Notes under the pieces: model-generated
Database searches by the model: none
What the model saw: the letters and a program-made list of their open reading frames with translations, nothing else
What the model was told of the DNA's origin: nothing
Shown: positions 8,552 through 17,849 of the stretch, piece after piece
Position numbering within the stretch: the first letter of the stretch is position 1
Layout: each line of letters begins with the position of its first letter
Program-made: the position numbers and the translations under genes
Source: Gemmatimonas phototrophica
Lineage (GTDB): Bacteria > Gemmatimonadota > Gemmatimonadetes > Gemmatimonadales > Gemmatimonadaceae
DNA length: 64,000 bases
Reading direction: 5' to 3'
NCBI RefSeq assembly: GCF_000695095.2
Contig: NZ_CP011454.1
Location: forward strand, 3,162,001-3,226,000

Positions 8552-9247
8552 TCAGCGACGGCGCCAATCGGCACGCCACTGACACCGGGCATCACCACGG
8601 GTGCGGCACATGACATGATCCACGGCGCCATCGGCGTCGGCCAGCAGCTGGAGGGACTCACGGAAGGCCGCCTCGTACAACCCGCAGCCGGTACCCTTTG
8701 GGGCCGCGTCGGCGGAGACCGGCGACTGCACGTCCAGCACGAGGGTACTCCCCTGCCGCACCAGCGTGCCGTCCATGTAGCGGCGGGCCAGCTTGCGAAG
8801 GGCGCTCAAGGCGATGGGACGGGCCAGCAGCGACGGCAACGAGCGGGCCGCCCCACGGCGGGGGCCACTGACGGTGTCCACGAACGCGCGTGCCCAGCGT
8901 CGGCCGGCCTCCCGAAAGGCCAGGTCGGCGTCGGGGCGGCGGCCAATCAAGCGGGCGAGCGCAAGCACTTCGTCATAGCCAATACGCTGCCGGGCCCGCA
9001 CGGCGTCGTTGTAGCGCCGGATCTGCTGCAGCACCGTTTCACTGAGGCCGAGCCGCTTGTTCCGGAGTTCGTGCACAAAATCGGCATCGAGCTCAGCCGC
9101 TGGCGTATCAATGGCCTTTACCGCCTCGAGCAGCGCCAGGGGGAGGCGCGCGTCGAGTGGACCGCCGGTCAGCGGGAGCACACTGTCGGAGGCAAGGGGC
9201 GTGGCGCGGGTCGCCCGGCCATCGTTCGCGAGGGGCATTGGCTGCAT
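8552..9247 (-). CDS. V4R-like domain protein
   Basis: The 231-residue protein is largely helical and Arg/Ala/Leu rich. Its C-terminus has the pattern GCGLYEAAFRESL followed by CRTRGDARCQW, resembling the end of V4R (4-vinyl-reductase) domains, where Cys-x-x-x-GD-x-x-C is common and small hydrocarbon ligands or metal are bound. No photosynthesis genes are nearby, so a bacteriochlorophyll role is not supported. I set the start at ATG 9247 (MQPMPLAND); the frame continues upstream but becomes an Arg/Ser/Cys-rich shadow of the divergent gene. It is divergent from the zinc-finger gene at 9402. Family assignment rests on a short motif. Confidence 0.5.
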   Translation of the reverse strand: MQPMPLANDGRATRATPLASDSVLPLTGGPLDARLPLALLEAVKAIDTPAAELDADFVHELRNKRLGLSETVLQQIRRYNDAVRARQRIGYDEVLALARLIGRRPDADLAFREAGRRWARAFVDTVSGPRRGAARSLPSLLARPIALSALRKLARRYMDGTLVRQGSTLVLDVQSPVSADAAPKGTGCGLYEAAFRESLQLLADADGAVDHVMCRTRGDARCQWRADWRRR

Positions 9248-9401
9248 AGTCGTCCATGCTAACGTGTTCTGGGTCACGCAAACAAGCGCGACGGCTGGGC
9301 GACGCTCGGAATTGTGCGACTTGTGAACCGAATGAGGGGCTGAAAGCGTTACGGGGGTACAGAGTCTGGACTGCACGTAACGGTCCGTCTGATTTCCCCG
9401 T

Positions 9402-9686
9402 TTGTCCCCCTGCCGGTCACTCCCCCTGGCTGCTGACTGCTTCACCAGTCGTCTCCACCTCCACGCGTACGTGGATGGCGAGCTCGACACCGACATTCCC
9501 GGATCCGCCCTCCGGGAGGTAATTCTTGGCCATATCGCCCACTGTCCCCGGTGTGAGCGACTGGAGCAACAGCTGCGTGCCCTGCGCCAGCGGTTGCACG
9601 CGCATGGCGTCAGGGTGGCGGATCTCCCCGAGGAGCGCGCGACCCCGGAGTTTCGGGAGCGCATGGCCCGCCTACTCGCCGGCTAG
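9402..9686 (+). CDS. Small zinc-finger (anti-sigma-like) protein
   Basis: About 94 residues. The core reads HAYVDGELD then HIAHCPRCERLEQQL, i.e. the HxxxCxxC zinc-binding arrangement found at the N-terminus of ZAS-type anti-sigma factors, with a following charged helix that looks coiled-coil. No transmembrane helix follows, so it would be a soluble regulator or a diverged relative. The start is uncertain: the frame opens with TTG at 9402, and GTG 9471 within the VDGEL region is an alternative. Its stop codon is directly abutted by the ATG of the DUF92 gene, implying one operon with the genes downstream. Confidence 0.55.
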   Translation: MSPCRSLPLAADCFTSRLHLHAYVDGELDTDIPGSALREVILGHIAHCPRCERLEQQLRALRQRLHAHGVRVADLPEERATPEFRERMARLLAG

Positions 9687-10475
9687 ATGCTGCTGGTGCG
9701 GGTACTGACAGCGAGCTCGGCAGCTGCGGTGATCGCCGGGTTGGCCTGGCGCGCGGGGAGTCTGTCGAGCCGAGGCGTGGTCGCGGCTACCGTGGTGGGA
9801 GGGATCGCCATGACCGCCGGGGCGACGTGGGGCGCCTTTCTAGTGCTGTGGTTTGTAAGCGCCTCGCTGGCGTCTCGCTATGGGCGTCGGGCAAAGGAGG
9901 CCGCCACGGGAGACATCGTGGCCAAGGGCGGTGCACGGGATGCGCTGCAGGTGCTTGCCAACGGCGGCGTCTTTGCGGCCGCCGCGCTGGTGTCAGTGGT
10001 ATGGCCGGCGTGGCACGGCGCGGCGGCAGTGGCGGGGGCGGCGGCGTTGGTCGCGGCGGGGGCAGACACACTGGCCACCGAGACGGGCACCCTGTGGCGT
10101 GGGCGCCCCTGGTCATTGCGCACGCGGGGGCCGGTCCCAACGGGCAGTTCCGGGGCAGTAAGCCTTCCCGGATCCCTCGGCATGGTCGCTGGGGCCATCC
10201 TGTTGGCCATGGCGGCCCATTGGACGGGGTTGGTGCCGGCGGCCATGATTCCCCAGGTAGCCGGGGCGGGTGTTGTCGGTGCCGTGGCCGATACGGTCAT
10301 CGGGGCCTTCTGGCAGGCACGACGCTGGTGTCCGTCTTGCGAGAGGGAGACAGAACAACCCCGGCATCGTTGCGGAACGCCCACGGTCGCGTGGCGCGGC
10401 GTCTCATGGCTCTCCAACGACACCGTGAACTTCGCCTGTACGGTAGTGGGAGCCGTGGTTGCCCTGTTGCTCTAG
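9687..10475 (+). CDS. DUF92-family membrane protein (phytol-phosphate-kinase-like)
   Basis: A 262-residue protein with about six or seven hydrophobic helices. It fits the DUF92/TIGR00297 family in length and in the conserved features GxxxARDxxQVLANGG (here KGGARDALQVLANGG), AGADTLATETG near residue 135 and the late SNDTVNF motif. Plant members (VTE6) phosphorylate phytyl phosphate; bacterial members are mostly uncharacterised. A short Cys-containing loop (CPSCERETEQPRHRCG) near 215-230 is a likely metal site or disulfide. The neighbour is a geranylgeranyl-reductase-like protein, which makes a shared role in prenyl-chain metabolism plausible but unproven. Confidence 0.8.
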   Translation: MLLVRVLTASSAAAVIAGLAWRAGSLSSRGVVAATVVGGIAMTAGATWGAFLVLWFVSASLASRYGRRAKEAATGDIVAKGGARDALQVLANGGVFAAAALVSVVWPAWHGAAAVAGAAALVAAGADTLATETGTLWRGRPWSLRTRGPVPTGSSGAVSLPGSLGMVAGAILLAMAAHWTGLVPAAMIPQVAGAGVVGAVADTVIGAFWQARRWCPSCERETEQPRHRCGTPTVAWRGVSWLSNDTVNFACTVVGAVVALLL

Positions 10476-10517
10476 CGGTTTTGCGAACCGGTTGCTCCTT
10501 CTGCGAGTTATTCTCTC

Positions 10518-11744
10518 GTGATTCCTGTGTCTTCCGTTCCCGTCCTCATTGTTGGCGGTGGTCCCGCCGGCAGTTCGGCGGCCTGGCATTGTGCCCAGGC
10601 CGGCCTTGAGGTGTGTCTGGTGGATCGGGCGCGCTTTCCACGGGCGAAGCCGTGCGCGGAGTATGTGAGTCCCGAAGGGTCGCGCATTCTGCACGCCATG
10701 GGCGCGCTGGACACGTTGGAGCAGCAGGCCGCCCTGCTCACGGGCATGGTGGTGCACGCGCCATCGGGAGCGCGCATTCACGGCGAGTTCGTGGCGCGTC
10801 ACGGGTTTCGCGGCTTTCGCGACAAAGGGCTGGGCATCCGCCGCGAAATTCTCGACACCGTGCTGCTGGAGCGGGCACGCGCGGCCGGCGTAACCGTGCT
10901 GGAAGACGCCAAGGTGGAATCGTTGACCCAGGACGGCACCGGCCGTGTCACGGGTGCCGTGGTGCGGACCGCCGATGGACTCCGTACGATCACCGCGGCG
11001 CTGGTGATTGGTGCCGACGGACTGCGCAGCGTGGTCTCGCGTCGGCTGGGGCTGGCGCATCAGTCGCGCTGGCCGCGTCGAGTGGCGCTCGTGGCCCATT
11101 ACCGTGGGGTTGCCGGGATGGGGTCGCTGGGCGAAATGCACGTGACCCGCACCGGATACGTTGGCCTTGCTCAGGTGAGCGGCGGACTCGTGAATGTGGC
11201 GCTGGTCGTACCGCGCCGACTCGCCGGTGCCATGCGAGAGGGAACGGACGCGTACCTGGAACAGTGGTTGGCCGCGCAGCCTTCGCTGGCACCGCGCTTT
11301 GCGGGCGCACAACGGGTGACCCCCGTGCGCGCCACGGGCCCGTTTGCTTCGCGAGCCACTCGTCCGTGGGCACCGGGGGCCATGCTCACCGGTGACGCCG
11401 CTGACTTCTTTGATCCGTTTACCGGTGAAGGGATCTATGCCGGACTCCGCGGCGGTGAACTGCTGGCGGAGTATGCCGTAGCGGCTGTGCACGCCACCAG
11501 CCGCACGGCGCATGTGCGCGCGCTGCACGGTTACGAACGGGCGCGACGAGCGACCTTTGCCGGCAAGTGGCGCGTGGAGCATCTCATCGGCCTGGCCGTC
11601 GGCATGCCACCGTTGCTCAACCACGCGGCGCGCGTGCTGTCGCGCGACCGCGATCTCGCCGACCTGCTCATTGGCGTCACCGGCGACTTCGTACCTCCAT
11701 CGGCAGTGCTGCGACCGCGCACCCTGCTGCGGTTCTTCGCCTGA
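10518..11744 (+). CDS. FAD-dependent oxidoreductase, geranylgeranyl reductase family
   Basis: The 408-residue protein opens with a Rossmann FAD-binding motif LIVGGGPAGSSAAW, then an acidic strand end (LVDRARFPRAKPC). It has the second FAD motif at GAMLTGDAADFFDPFTGEG (about residues 290-310). This arrangement is that of geranylgeranyl reductases and related flavoprotein monooxygenases. It likely reduces or hydroxylates an isoprenoid or polyketide-like substrate with FAD. The start is GTG 10518; no better start precedes the GGGPAG strand. It begins a tight run with a flavin reductase, a methyltransferase, an SRPBCC protein and a ketosynthase, which suggests tailoring of one product. Confidence 0.8.
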   Translation: MIPVSSVPVLIVGGGPAGSSAAWHCAQAGLEVCLVDRARFPRAKPCAEYVSPEGSRILHAMGALDTLEQQAALLTGMVVHAPSGARIHGEFVARHGFRGFRDKGLGIRREILDTVLLERARAAGVTVLEDAKVESLTQDGTGRVTGAVVRTADGLRTITAALVIGADGLRSVVSRRLGLAHQSRWPRRVALVAHYRGVAGMGSLGEMHVTRTGYVGLAQVSGGLVNVALVVPRRLAGAMREGTDAYLEQWLAAQPSLAPRFAGAQRVTPVRATGPFASRATRPWAPGAMLTGDAADFFDPFTGEGIYAGLRGGELLAEYAVAAVHATSRTAHVRALHGYERARRATFAGKWRVEHLIGLAVGMPPLLNHAARVLSRDRDLADLLIGVTGDFVPPSAVLRPRTLLRFFA

Positions 11745-11777
11745 TGGTTCCCTGTTCTCCACGACTCGATACTCTGC

Positions 11778-12251
11778 ATGATAGACGCTGATCTGTTCCG
11801 CGCCGTACTGGGGCGCTTTGCGTCCGGCATCACGGTGGTCACCACCTGCGACACCAACGGGACGCCGCACGGCATGACCGTGAGTGCCTTCAGTTCCCTG
11901 AGCCTCGACCCGCCGCTCGTGCTCGTCTGCGTCGCCAACGACGCCACCATGGGGCCGGTGCTGGCATCGTCCTCGTCGTTTGCGGTAAATGTGCTGAGCG
12001 AAGCGCAGGAATCATTATCGCGGCGCTTTGCCGGCAAGGTGGATGATCGGTTTGCCGGCGTGGGCTATCGGGAGGGCAAGCTGGGAGATCCGCTGCTGGA
12101 CGATGTGCTCGCCTGTATGCAGTGCCGCATCGTGGCGCGGCACCCGGCGGGCGATCACGTGATCGTGGTGGGTCAGGTGGAGCACGCCGATGCCTTTGAA
12201 GGCAAACCGCTGCTCTACTATCGCGGCGGCTACGCCACACTCGAGCGGTAA
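11778..12251 (+). CDS. FMN-binding flavin reductase-like protein
   Basis: The 157-residue protein starts with LFRAVLGRFASGITVVTT and continues with GMTVSAFSSLSLDPPLVLVC, the hallmark of the flavin reductase (HpaC/RutF) split-barrel family that binds FMN. Members supply reduced flavin to a partner oxygenase using NAD(P)H. Its length is normal for the family. It starts 33 bases after the geranylgeranyl-reductase-like gene, so it could feed electrons to that flavoprotein or to another oxygenase. ATG start, with no competing start. Confidence 0.85.
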   Translation: MIDADLFRAVLGRFASGITVVTTCDTNGTPHGMTVSAFSSLSLDPPLVLVCVANDATMGPVLASSSSFAVNVLSEAQESLSRRFAGKVDDRFAGVGYREGKLGDPLLDDVLACMQCRIVARHPAGDHVIVVGQVEHADAFEGKPLLYYRGGYATLER

Positions 12252-12258
12252 CCTCGAC

Positions 12259-12966
12259 ATGTTCACGCCAGCGCGGCTACGCGGTACGGAGATCCTCGAC
12301 GATCCACACGCCGATGCCGCGCTGGCGTTACGCTCCTTGCGGGACATTGCCCTGGCCAACCGACTCTTTGGCGGGCAACGCGCCGTGGCACGGGAAGTGT
12401 ACACGCTGCTGCGTCTGTATCCCGCTGGCCCGGAGCCGGTGACGCTGCTTGATGTTGGGACCGGGCTGGGCGATATCCCCGTGGCCGTGGCGCGGCGGGC
12501 TCGTGCGCGCGGCCTTGTGCTGCACACGATTGGACTGGAGCGCACGCCGTCGCTGGCGGCGGCCGCCGCGGCGCGCTGTTCGTTGGCCGTGGCGGGGGAT
12601 GCACTCGCGCTGCCGTTTGCCACGGGGAGCGTGGACATTGTGACCTGCTCTCAGGTGCTGCACCACTTTGATGGCCCCGACGCGGACCAATTGCTGCAGG
12701 AGTGTACGCGCGTTGCCCGCATGGGGGTGGTAGTTGGCGATCTCCGCCGCAGCTGGCTGGCGGTGGCCGGTATCTGGTCATCATCGTTCGTACTGGGCTT
12801 CCACCCGGTGAGTCGCCACGATGGCATGTTGTCGGTCCGTCGTGGCTACACGCGTACCGAATTGCGTGACCTCGTGGAGCGTGCCACCGGTTGTCGGGCC
12901 GGCGTACATCATCGCTTGGGGTTTCGTGTCACCGCGGCGTGGTCGCCGCGCTATCGCGGACTCTGA
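12259..12966 (+). CDS. Class I SAM-dependent methyltransferase
   Basis: The 235-residue protein contains motif I LLDVGTGLGDIPVAVARRA for S-adenosylmethionine, an acidic loop after the next strand (GLERTP), motif II/III region GDALALPFATGSVDIVTCSQVLHHF, and a later GVVVGDLRR strand. These are features of methyltransferase family 11/UbiE-like enzymes acting on small molecules. I use ATG 12259, seven bases after the flavin reductase stop; an upstream in-frame ATG lies inside that gene. The acceptor is probably the product of this gene group; that is inference from the neighbours. Confidence 0.85.
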   Translation: MFTPARLRGTEILDDPHADAALALRSLRDIALANRLFGGQRAVAREVYTLLRLYPAGPEPVTLLDVGTGLGDIPVAVARRARARGLVLHTIGLERTPSLAAAAAARCSLAVAGDALALPFATGSVDIVTCSQVLHHFDGPDADQLLQECTRVARMGVVVGDLRRSWLAVAGIWSSSFVLGFHPVSRHDGMLSVRRGYTRTELRDLVERATGCRAGVHHRLGFRVTAAWSPRYRGL

Positions 12967-13037
12967 CCAGCGCGGTGCGTCGTGGCGGTTCCTCTGTAGT
13001 TCCTGTGTTGTTGTGGTCCTCCCGTACCCCGTACGCA

Positions 13038-13586
13038 ATGCCCGTGCTTTCCTCTGCTGCTCCGTTTGACCTTGGCCCGCCCCCTGCCGACCGTCTGGTG
13101 ACCACGGTGGACGAATTGCTCGTGCGTGCGCCGGTGCAACAGATCTTCGAGATCGCGGCGGCGGTGGAGCACTGGCCTGCCTACCTCGACCACTATCGCT
13201 ACGTCCGCTTTCGTGAGCAGCGCCGCGATGGGGGCGGCATTGTGGAGATGGCGGCCAACCGTCCGTTCGGCCTGTTCAACTGGCCCACCTGGTGGCTGTC
13301 GGAAATGGCCGTGAACCGTGATGTGCCGTGGGTGCGCTTTCGTCACATTGGCGGGGTCACCACCCGCATGGATGTCGAGTGGAGCTTCACGCCGGTGGAG
13401 GGTGGCACCCTCACGCGCATCGTGCACGTCTGGAACGGCCCGCGGTGGCCATTGATTGGCCCGTTTGCCGCCACGCAGATCATTGCGCCGGTGTTCGTGC
13501 ACGGCATTGCGTCGCGTACGCTGGCCGGGCTGGCCAAAGCCGCCGTAGGGCGTGGCGCGTCGCTGGCCACGCGAGGTGCGGCATGA
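13038..13586 (+). CDS. SRPBCC (polyketide cyclase/START-like) protein
   Basis: Taking ATG 13038, the protein has 182 residues. It starts a typical SRPBCC fold with [30 protein letters not shown], given in part as [17 protein letters not shown], and continues with strands around [16 protein letters not shown]. The fold makes a hydrophobic cavity used by cyclases, aromatases, lipid carriers and coenzyme Q-binding proteins. Next to a ketosynthase a cyclase or ligand-carrier role is plausible. Its ATGA stop/start overlap with the ketosynthase gene shows translational coupling. The frame extends upstream into the methyltransferase gene, but that part is Arg/Ser-rich and not typical. Confidence 0.75.
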   Translation: MPVLSSAAPFDLGPPPADRLVTTVDELLVRAPVQQIFEIAAAVEHWPAYLDHYRYVRFREQRRDGGGIVEMAANRPFGLFNWPTWWLSEMAVNRDVPWVRFRHIGGVTTRMDVEWSFTPVEGGTLTRIVHVWNGPRWPLIGPFAATQIIAPVFVHGIASRTLAGLAKAAVGRGASLATRGAA

Positions 13587-14836
13587 ACGCGTCCTTGCTT
13601 GCCCGTCGTCGGGTGGCCATTACCGGCATTGGTTGCGTAACGCCCATTGGTACGGGGGTCGAGGCGTTGTGGCAGGGGCTGCGCGCCCAGCAATCGGCTG
13701 TGGGTCCCGCCACGCGCTTTGATTCGAGCATCTATCGTTCGCGGTGCGCCGCGCAGATTGACGGGTTTGAGCCGACCGACTGGATTGACGCCAAGCGCGT
13801 AAAACGTCTCGACCGCTTCAGTCAGTTTGCCGTGGTGAGCTCTATGCTGGCGCTGCAGGACAGCGCACTCGATCTCGCCGCCATGAATCGAGAACGCGTG
13901 GGCGCCATGATGGGCACCGCACTCGGCGGCGTGGGCTATGCCGAGGAGCAGGCGGCGCGCTTCGCGCAACATGGGCTGCGGGCGGTGGACGCCACGCTGG
14001 CGCTGGCGGTGTTTGGCGGGTCGGCGAGCTGCAACATGGCGATCGAGTTTGGCGTGAGTGGCCCCAACTGCACCAACGCCATGAGCTGTGCCTCGGGCTC
14101 CATGGCCATTGGCGAAGCGTTCCGGCAGATCCGCGATGGCTACGCCGATGTGATGCTGGCGGGCGGCTCCGAAGCGCCGCTGGCGACGCTCTGTTTCGGC
14201 GCGTTTGCACTCATTCGTGCCATGAGTACGCGCAACGACGATCCGGGTCGCGCCTCGCGGCCGTTCGACGCGCATCGCGACGGCTTTGTCATGGGCGAAG
14301 GGGCAGCAGTGCTCATTCTCGAAGAGTGGGAACATGCAAAGGCGCGAGGCGCGAAGATCTACGCGGAGATGAGTGGCTACGGCACCACCAACGACGCGCA
14401 CCACATGACGGCACCGTTGCCTGGCGGCGCGCAGGCCGCGCGCTGCGTGCAGATGGCACTCAACGACGCCGGTGCGGTGCCCACCGATGTGGACTACATC
14501 AACGCGCACGGGAGCAGCACGCCGCTCAACGATCCCACCGAAACGGTGGCGATCAAGCGCGTGTTTGGCGACCACGCGTATCGCATTCCCATTTCGAGCA
14601 CCAAGGGCTACTACGGGCACGCCCTTGGCGCGAGTGGCGCCTTTGAGGCGGCTATCAGCGCCCTGGCCATTCAGCGCGGCTGGATTCCGCCCACGGTGGG
14701 GCTCGAGACGCCTGACGCCGAGTGCGACCTGGACTTCGTGCCGGGCTCAGGACGCGAGGTGCAGGCGAACGTGGTCGTGTCGAACTCGTTTGGATTTGGC
14801 GGCATCAACTCGGCGCTGGTGCTGCGGAGAGCGTAG
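13583..14836 (+). CDS. Beta-ketoacyl synthase (FabF/KAS II-like)
   Basis: The 417-residue thiolase-fold protein has the catalytic triad: C169 in [10 protein letters not shown]309 in NAHGSST and H346 in [12 protein letters not shown]. The C-terminal [13 protein letters not shown] block is also intact. It should condense malonyl-ACP with an acyl-ACP. The normal FabF partners (acp, fabG, fabD) are not beside it. Instead it closes an operon of flavoprotein, flavin reductase, methyltransferase and SRPBCC genes. That context suggests specialised synthesis rather than housekeeping fatty acid elongation, though a housekeeping role is not excluded. The start ATG overlaps the SRPBCC stop. No chain-length factor or ACP gene is visible. 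Confidence 0.85.
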   Translation: MNASLLARRRVAITGIGCVTPIGTGVEALWQGLRAQQSAVGPATRFDSSIYRSRCAAQIDGFEPTDWIDAKRVKRLDRFSQFAVVSSMLALQDSALDLAAMNRERVGAMMGTALGGVGYAEEQAARFAQHGLRAVDATLALAVFGGSASCNMAIEFGVSGPNCTNAMSCASGSMAIGEAFRQIRDGYADVMLAGGSEAPLATLCFGAFALIRAMSTRNDDPGRASRPFDAHRDGFVMGEGAAVLILEEWEHAKARGAKIYAEMSGYGTTNDAHHMTAPLPGGAQAARCVQMALNDAGAVPTDVDYINAHGSSTPLNDPTETVAIKRVFGDHAYRIPISSTKGYYGHALGASGAFEAAISALAIQRGWIPPTVGLETPDAECDLDFVPGSGREVQANVVVSNSFGFGGINSALVLRRA

Positions 14837-14920
14837 CGGCCCGCGAGCGCTTGCGACCGCACCGAGACGGCGAGACGAGAGATAGGGAGTTGGGAGTTGG
14901 GAGTTGGGATGCCAGACACG

Positions 14921-15134
14921 GCGATGGATATCGCGTGTGAGAATGTCGAGATAACCACGATGGTGAGCGGTCCGAGTACTTCGTCCGCGCGGGGAGTGCC
15001 CGTCACGGACGTCGATGGTACAGCGGCCGTCCCCGCTGTTACCCCAAGCGCGTGGGGGGCACGGTGGTGCAGACGCCAGCACTCGGACCTCTCAACTCGC
15101 TTTCATCGGTCCTCTCACATTCGATATCCATCGC
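14921..15134. repeat. Palindromic element family A, copy 2 (degenerate)
   Basis: Outer ends GCGATGGATATCG (14921 on) and CGATATCCATCGC (ending 15134) are inverted. Inner parts resemble the other copies: TGTCGAGATAACCACGA, GGTCCGAGTACTTCGTCCGC and a centre related to that of copies 3 and 4. The arms carry more mismatches than in copy 1. It lies between the ketosynthase gene and the convergent ppa gene; three GGGAGTT direct repeats precede it at about 14885-14908. No gene is seen in 14837-15296. Confidence 0.75.
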
Positions 15135-15243
15135 AGGCTCTCGCCTCGCATCGCTCTCACTTCCCCGTCCCGCCCCTGACATCCCAATGTCTCAGTCGGA
15201 GGGGGTGCACGGACTGGCGCGGGGCGGTCGCCCACACAAGAAA

Positions 15244-15273
15244 GCGGCGCGCCAGCCGAAGCCAGCGCGCCGC
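15244..15273 (-). terminator. Terminator of the hemC-hemB-ppa operon
   Basis: GCGGCGCGC at 15244-15252 pairs with GCGCGCCGC at 15265-15273. Read on the minus strand the stem is followed by TTTCTT. It lies 24 bases after the ppa stop. Confidence 0.75.
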
Positions 15274-15296
15274 TCATACATCACCCATGACCGCCT

Positions 15297-15836
15297 CTAG
15301 CGCGTCCCGTACTTGTCCGCGTAGCGCACGATGGATTCGGTGACGATGACCATCGCTTCCTGGCTCTTGCGCCAGCCCATGATTTCCATGCGCTTGCCCT
15401 CAAGGTCCTTGTAGATCTGGAAGAAGTGCTCCACTTCCTTGAGGTAGTGCGGCGAGAGGTCGGCGATGTCGAACACATCCGAGTAGTACGGATCATCGGC
15501 CGGCACGGCGAGGATCTTGTCGTCAGGCTCACCCTTGTCGAGCATCATGAGCACGCCAATCGGGCGCGCGTTGATCTGACAGCCGGGGAACGTGGGCTCG
15601 TTGATCTTGACCAGCACATCCAGCGGATCGCCGTCCTCATGCAGCGTACGCGGAATGAAGCCATAGTCGCCGGGATAGTGCACGGCGCTGTACAGCACGC
15701 GGTCGAGCTTGAAGTGCCCGGTGTCCTTGTCGAGTTCGTACTTGTTGCGCGAACCCGACGGGATCTCGATGATGGCCGTGACCTGCTCCGGCGGCGCGTA
15801 GCCGGGGGCGATGTCGTGCCAGGGATTGTGCAGCAT
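15297..15836 (-). CDS. ppa: Inorganic pyrophosphatase, family I
   Basis: The cytoplasmic enzyme hydrolyses pyrophosphate to two phosphates with Mg2+. The 179-residue protein shows the family core: IEIPSGSRNKYELDKDTG, YPGDYGFIPRTL and the signature DGDPLDVLV, followed by DKILAVP and the ELxH-like helix region HYLKEVEHFF. I take ATG 15836 (MLHNPWHDIAPG), where family similarity begins; the longer frame overlaps the hemB 3' end and adds a non-homologous tail. Only 19 bases separate it from the hemB stop, so it is probably the last gene of hemC-hemB-ppa. Pyrophosphate removal pulls biosynthetic reactions forward in general. Confidence 0.95.
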   Translation of the reverse strand: MLHNPWHDIAPGYAPPEQVTAIIEIPSGSRNKYELDKDTGHFKLDRVLYSAVHYPGDYGFIPRTLHEDGDPLDVLVKINEPTFPGCQINARPIGVLMMLDKGEPDDKILAVPADDPYYSDVFDIADLSPHYLKEVEHFFQIYKDLEGKRMEIMGWRKSQEAMVIVTESIVRYADKYGTR

Positions 15837-15855
15837 CCAGTCTACTCCAGAAGAA

Positions 15856-16851
15856 TCAGCGACGCGCCAGAACGGCGGACGCTTCAATGGCAAAATAGGT
15901 GATGATGAGATCAGCACCGGCACGGGCAATGGCCACCAGCGATTCCATCATCGCCCGCTCGCCATCGATCCACCCGCGGTCGGCAGCGGCCTTGATCATC
16001 GAGTATTCCCCGCTCACCTGATACGCCGCCAGCGGCATGCCGGTGTCCTGCTTGACCGCCGCGATGATATCGAGATAGGCCCCGGCGGGCTTGACCATGA
16101 GAATATCGGCACCTTCCTGCACATCCTGACGGACTTCACGCAACGCTTCGCGCGCGTTGGACGGGTCCATCTGATAGCTGCGCCGATCGCCAAAGGCGGG
16201 GGTGCTTTCGGCCGCCTCACGGAACGGGCCGTAGAACGCCGACGCGTATTTGGCCGCGTAGCTCATGATGGGAATGTGCTGGAAGCCGTGCGCATCCAGC
16301 GCAGCCCGCAGGTAGCCAATGCGATGATCCATCATGTCGCTGGGGGCAATGATGTCAGCCCCGGCGCGCGCGTGCGCGACCGCTTCCTGCGCCAGCAGAT
16401 CGAGCGTGGCGTCGTTATCCACGTCGCCCTCTGGCGTCAGCACACCGCAGTGCCCGTGGTCGGTGTACTCACACATGCACACATCGGTCACCACCAGCAG
16501 CTGCGGAAACGCCTGCTTCACCGCGCGCACCGCTTCGGCCACGGGGCCATGCGGATCCCACGCACTCGATCCCGTGGCGTCCTTGGTGTCGGGAATACCG
16601 AAGAGCAGAATGCCGCCAATACGCGCGTTGACGGCCTGCTGCGCATCCTTGAGCAGTTCATCCACACTGGTCTGAAACACGCCCGGCATGGAGCCAATGG
16701 GCGAGCGCAGTCCGGTGCCCGAGCGCACGAAGAGGGGCCACAGAAATTGCGCCGGATCGAGCCGCGTTTCGCGCACGGCGCGCCGCAGCGCATCGGTGCG
16801 ACGCAGGCGACGCAGGCGCACATGTTCGTTGAACGACGGCGTGCCGCTCAC
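15856..16851 (-). CDS. hemB: Delta-aminolevulinic acid dehydratase (porphobilinogen synthase)
   Basis: This enzyme condenses two 5-aminolevulinate molecules into porphobilinogen in the cytoplasm. The 331-residue protein has both active-site lysines, K201 ([12 protein letters not shown]) and K254 ([11 protein letters not shown]), and the Cys triad of zinc-dependent enzymes at C125, C127 and C135 ([14 protein letters not shown]). So this is the Zn type rather than the Asp-rich Mg type. The GTG start overlaps the hemC stop as GTGA, indicating coupling in a hemC-hemB-ppa operon. Confidence 0.95.
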   Translation of the reverse strand: MSGTPSFNEHVRLRRLRRTDALRRAVRETRLDPAQFLWPLFVRSGTGLRSPIGSMPGVFQTSVDELLKDAQQAVNARIGGILLFGIPDTKDATGSSAWDPHGPVAEAVRAVKQAFPQLLVVTDVCMCEYTDHGHCGVLTPEGDVDNDATLDLLAQEAVAHARAGADIIAPSDMMDHRIGYLRAALDAHGFQHIPIMSYAAKYASAFYGPFREAAESTPAFGDRRSYQMDPSNAREALREVRQDVQEGADILMVKPAGAYLDIIAAVKQDTGMPLAAYQVSGEYSMIKAAADRGWIDGERAMMESLVAIARAGADLIITYFAIEASAVLARR

Positions 16852-17810
16852 TGGGCACCATCCTTGAGCACATTGGGCGTGGTGGCGCGCAGCTCTTCGA
16901 GAATGGCGGCACCGCCGGCGGCGTGCAGCTGACGCGCGAGTTCACGGCCACTGGCCGCCGGATCGTTCACGTTGATCGGCAGGCCGCCGCGCACGGCGGT
17001 CTCGCCGTCCACACTGGCGATGATGGCGTGCAGCATGAGCCCATACTCCGGCTCGTCGAGGGTGGCCGCGCCAATGGGCACCTGACAGCCGCCCTCGAGG
17101 CTCGCCAGCAGCGACCGTTCGGCGGTGACGGTAAGCCGCGTGGGCGCATGATCGAGCTGTTGCAGCACCCGCACCATGGCCTCGTCACTCACGCGCGCCT
17201 GCACGGCAATGCACCCCTGCCCCGGCGCGCCGAGCCACTCGGGCGCATTGAGCAGCGACACGATGCGATGGCCAAGCCCCAGGCGACGCAACCCTGCCGC
17301 CGCGAGCAGTGCCGCGTCCACCTGCCCTTCGTCAATCTTGCGCAGGCGGGTGCCCACGTTGCCACGCAACTCGCACACTTCGAGATCGGGGCGCAACGCG
17401 CGCAGCTGCGCCCGCCGGCGCAGCGAGCTGGTGCCCACCTTGGCCCCTTCGGGCAGCTCAGCAAGTGTGGTCGCCGTGATCCCCGGACGCGTGACGAACG
17501 CGTCGCGCGGGTCTTCCCGCTCCAGCAACGCCACCAGAAACAGCCCCGCCGGATCGGCCGTGGGCAGGTCCTTGAGCGAATGCACCGCGCAGTCCGTGCG
17601 GCCGGCCAGCAGATCGGCTTCCAGCTCGGCGGTGAACAGGCCTTTCTCGCCAATCGCCGACAGCGGCTTGTCGAGAATACGATCACCGATGGTGGTGTAG
17701 GTCACGAGCTCTGATTCCACACCGTGCGCCGCGAGCAGCGACGCCACCTGGCGGGCCTGAAAGAGGGCCAGTTCAGAGCTACGGGTTCCGATACGCAGAG
17801 GAGCGGTCAT
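16848..17810 (-). CDS. hemC: Porphobilinogen deaminase (hydroxymethylbilane synthase)
   Basis: The enzyme polymerises four porphobilinogens into hydroxymethylbilane, using a covalently bound dipyrromethane cofactor. The 320-residue protein begins [12 protein letters not shown]. It contains the substrate-binding segment VHSLKDLPT (about 77-84), the Arg-rich block [11 protein letters not shown] (127-137), [10 protein letters not shown] (149-158), and the cofactor cysteine C242 in [10 protein letters not shown] prefer ATG 17810 over the upstream in-frame ATG at 17846, because family similarity starts at residue 4-5. It follows an unusual palindromic spacer that separates it from hemD. Confidence 0.95.
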   Translation of the reverse strand: MTAPLRIGTRSSELALFQARQVASLLAAHGVESELVTYTTIGDRILDKPLSAIGEKGLFTAELEADLLAGRTDCAVHSLKDLPTADPAGLFLVALLEREDPRDAFVTRPGITATTLAELPEGAKVGTSSLRRRAQLRALRPDLEVCELRGNVGTRLRKIDEGQVDAALLAAAGLRRLGLGHRIVSLLNAPEWLGAPGQGCIAVQARVSDEAMVRVLQQLDHAPTRLTVTAERSLLASLEGGCQVPIGAATLDEPEYGLMLHAIIASVDGETAVRGGLPINVNDPAASGRELARQLHAAGGAAILEELRATTPNVLKDGAQ

Positions 17811-17849
17811 GGGCAGAAAGGTAAGCGATCCGGAGCGGTGAGGCATGGA

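Noticed and set aside
8552-9247. Bacteriochlorophyll 4-vinyl reductase BchJ
   Set aside because: Only the short C-terminal V4R-like motif fits, and no photosynthesis genes are nearby.
10404-11870. A 488-residue minus-strand frame opposite the geranylgeranyl-reductase-like gene
   Set aside because: Its composition (Arg/His/Gly/Gln) is that of a shadow frame, and the plus strand carries a recognisable FAD protein.
13583-14836. A canonical type II polyketide synthase
   Set aside because: No chain-length factor, acyl carrier protein or acyltransferase is adjacent; only a single ketosynthase is present.
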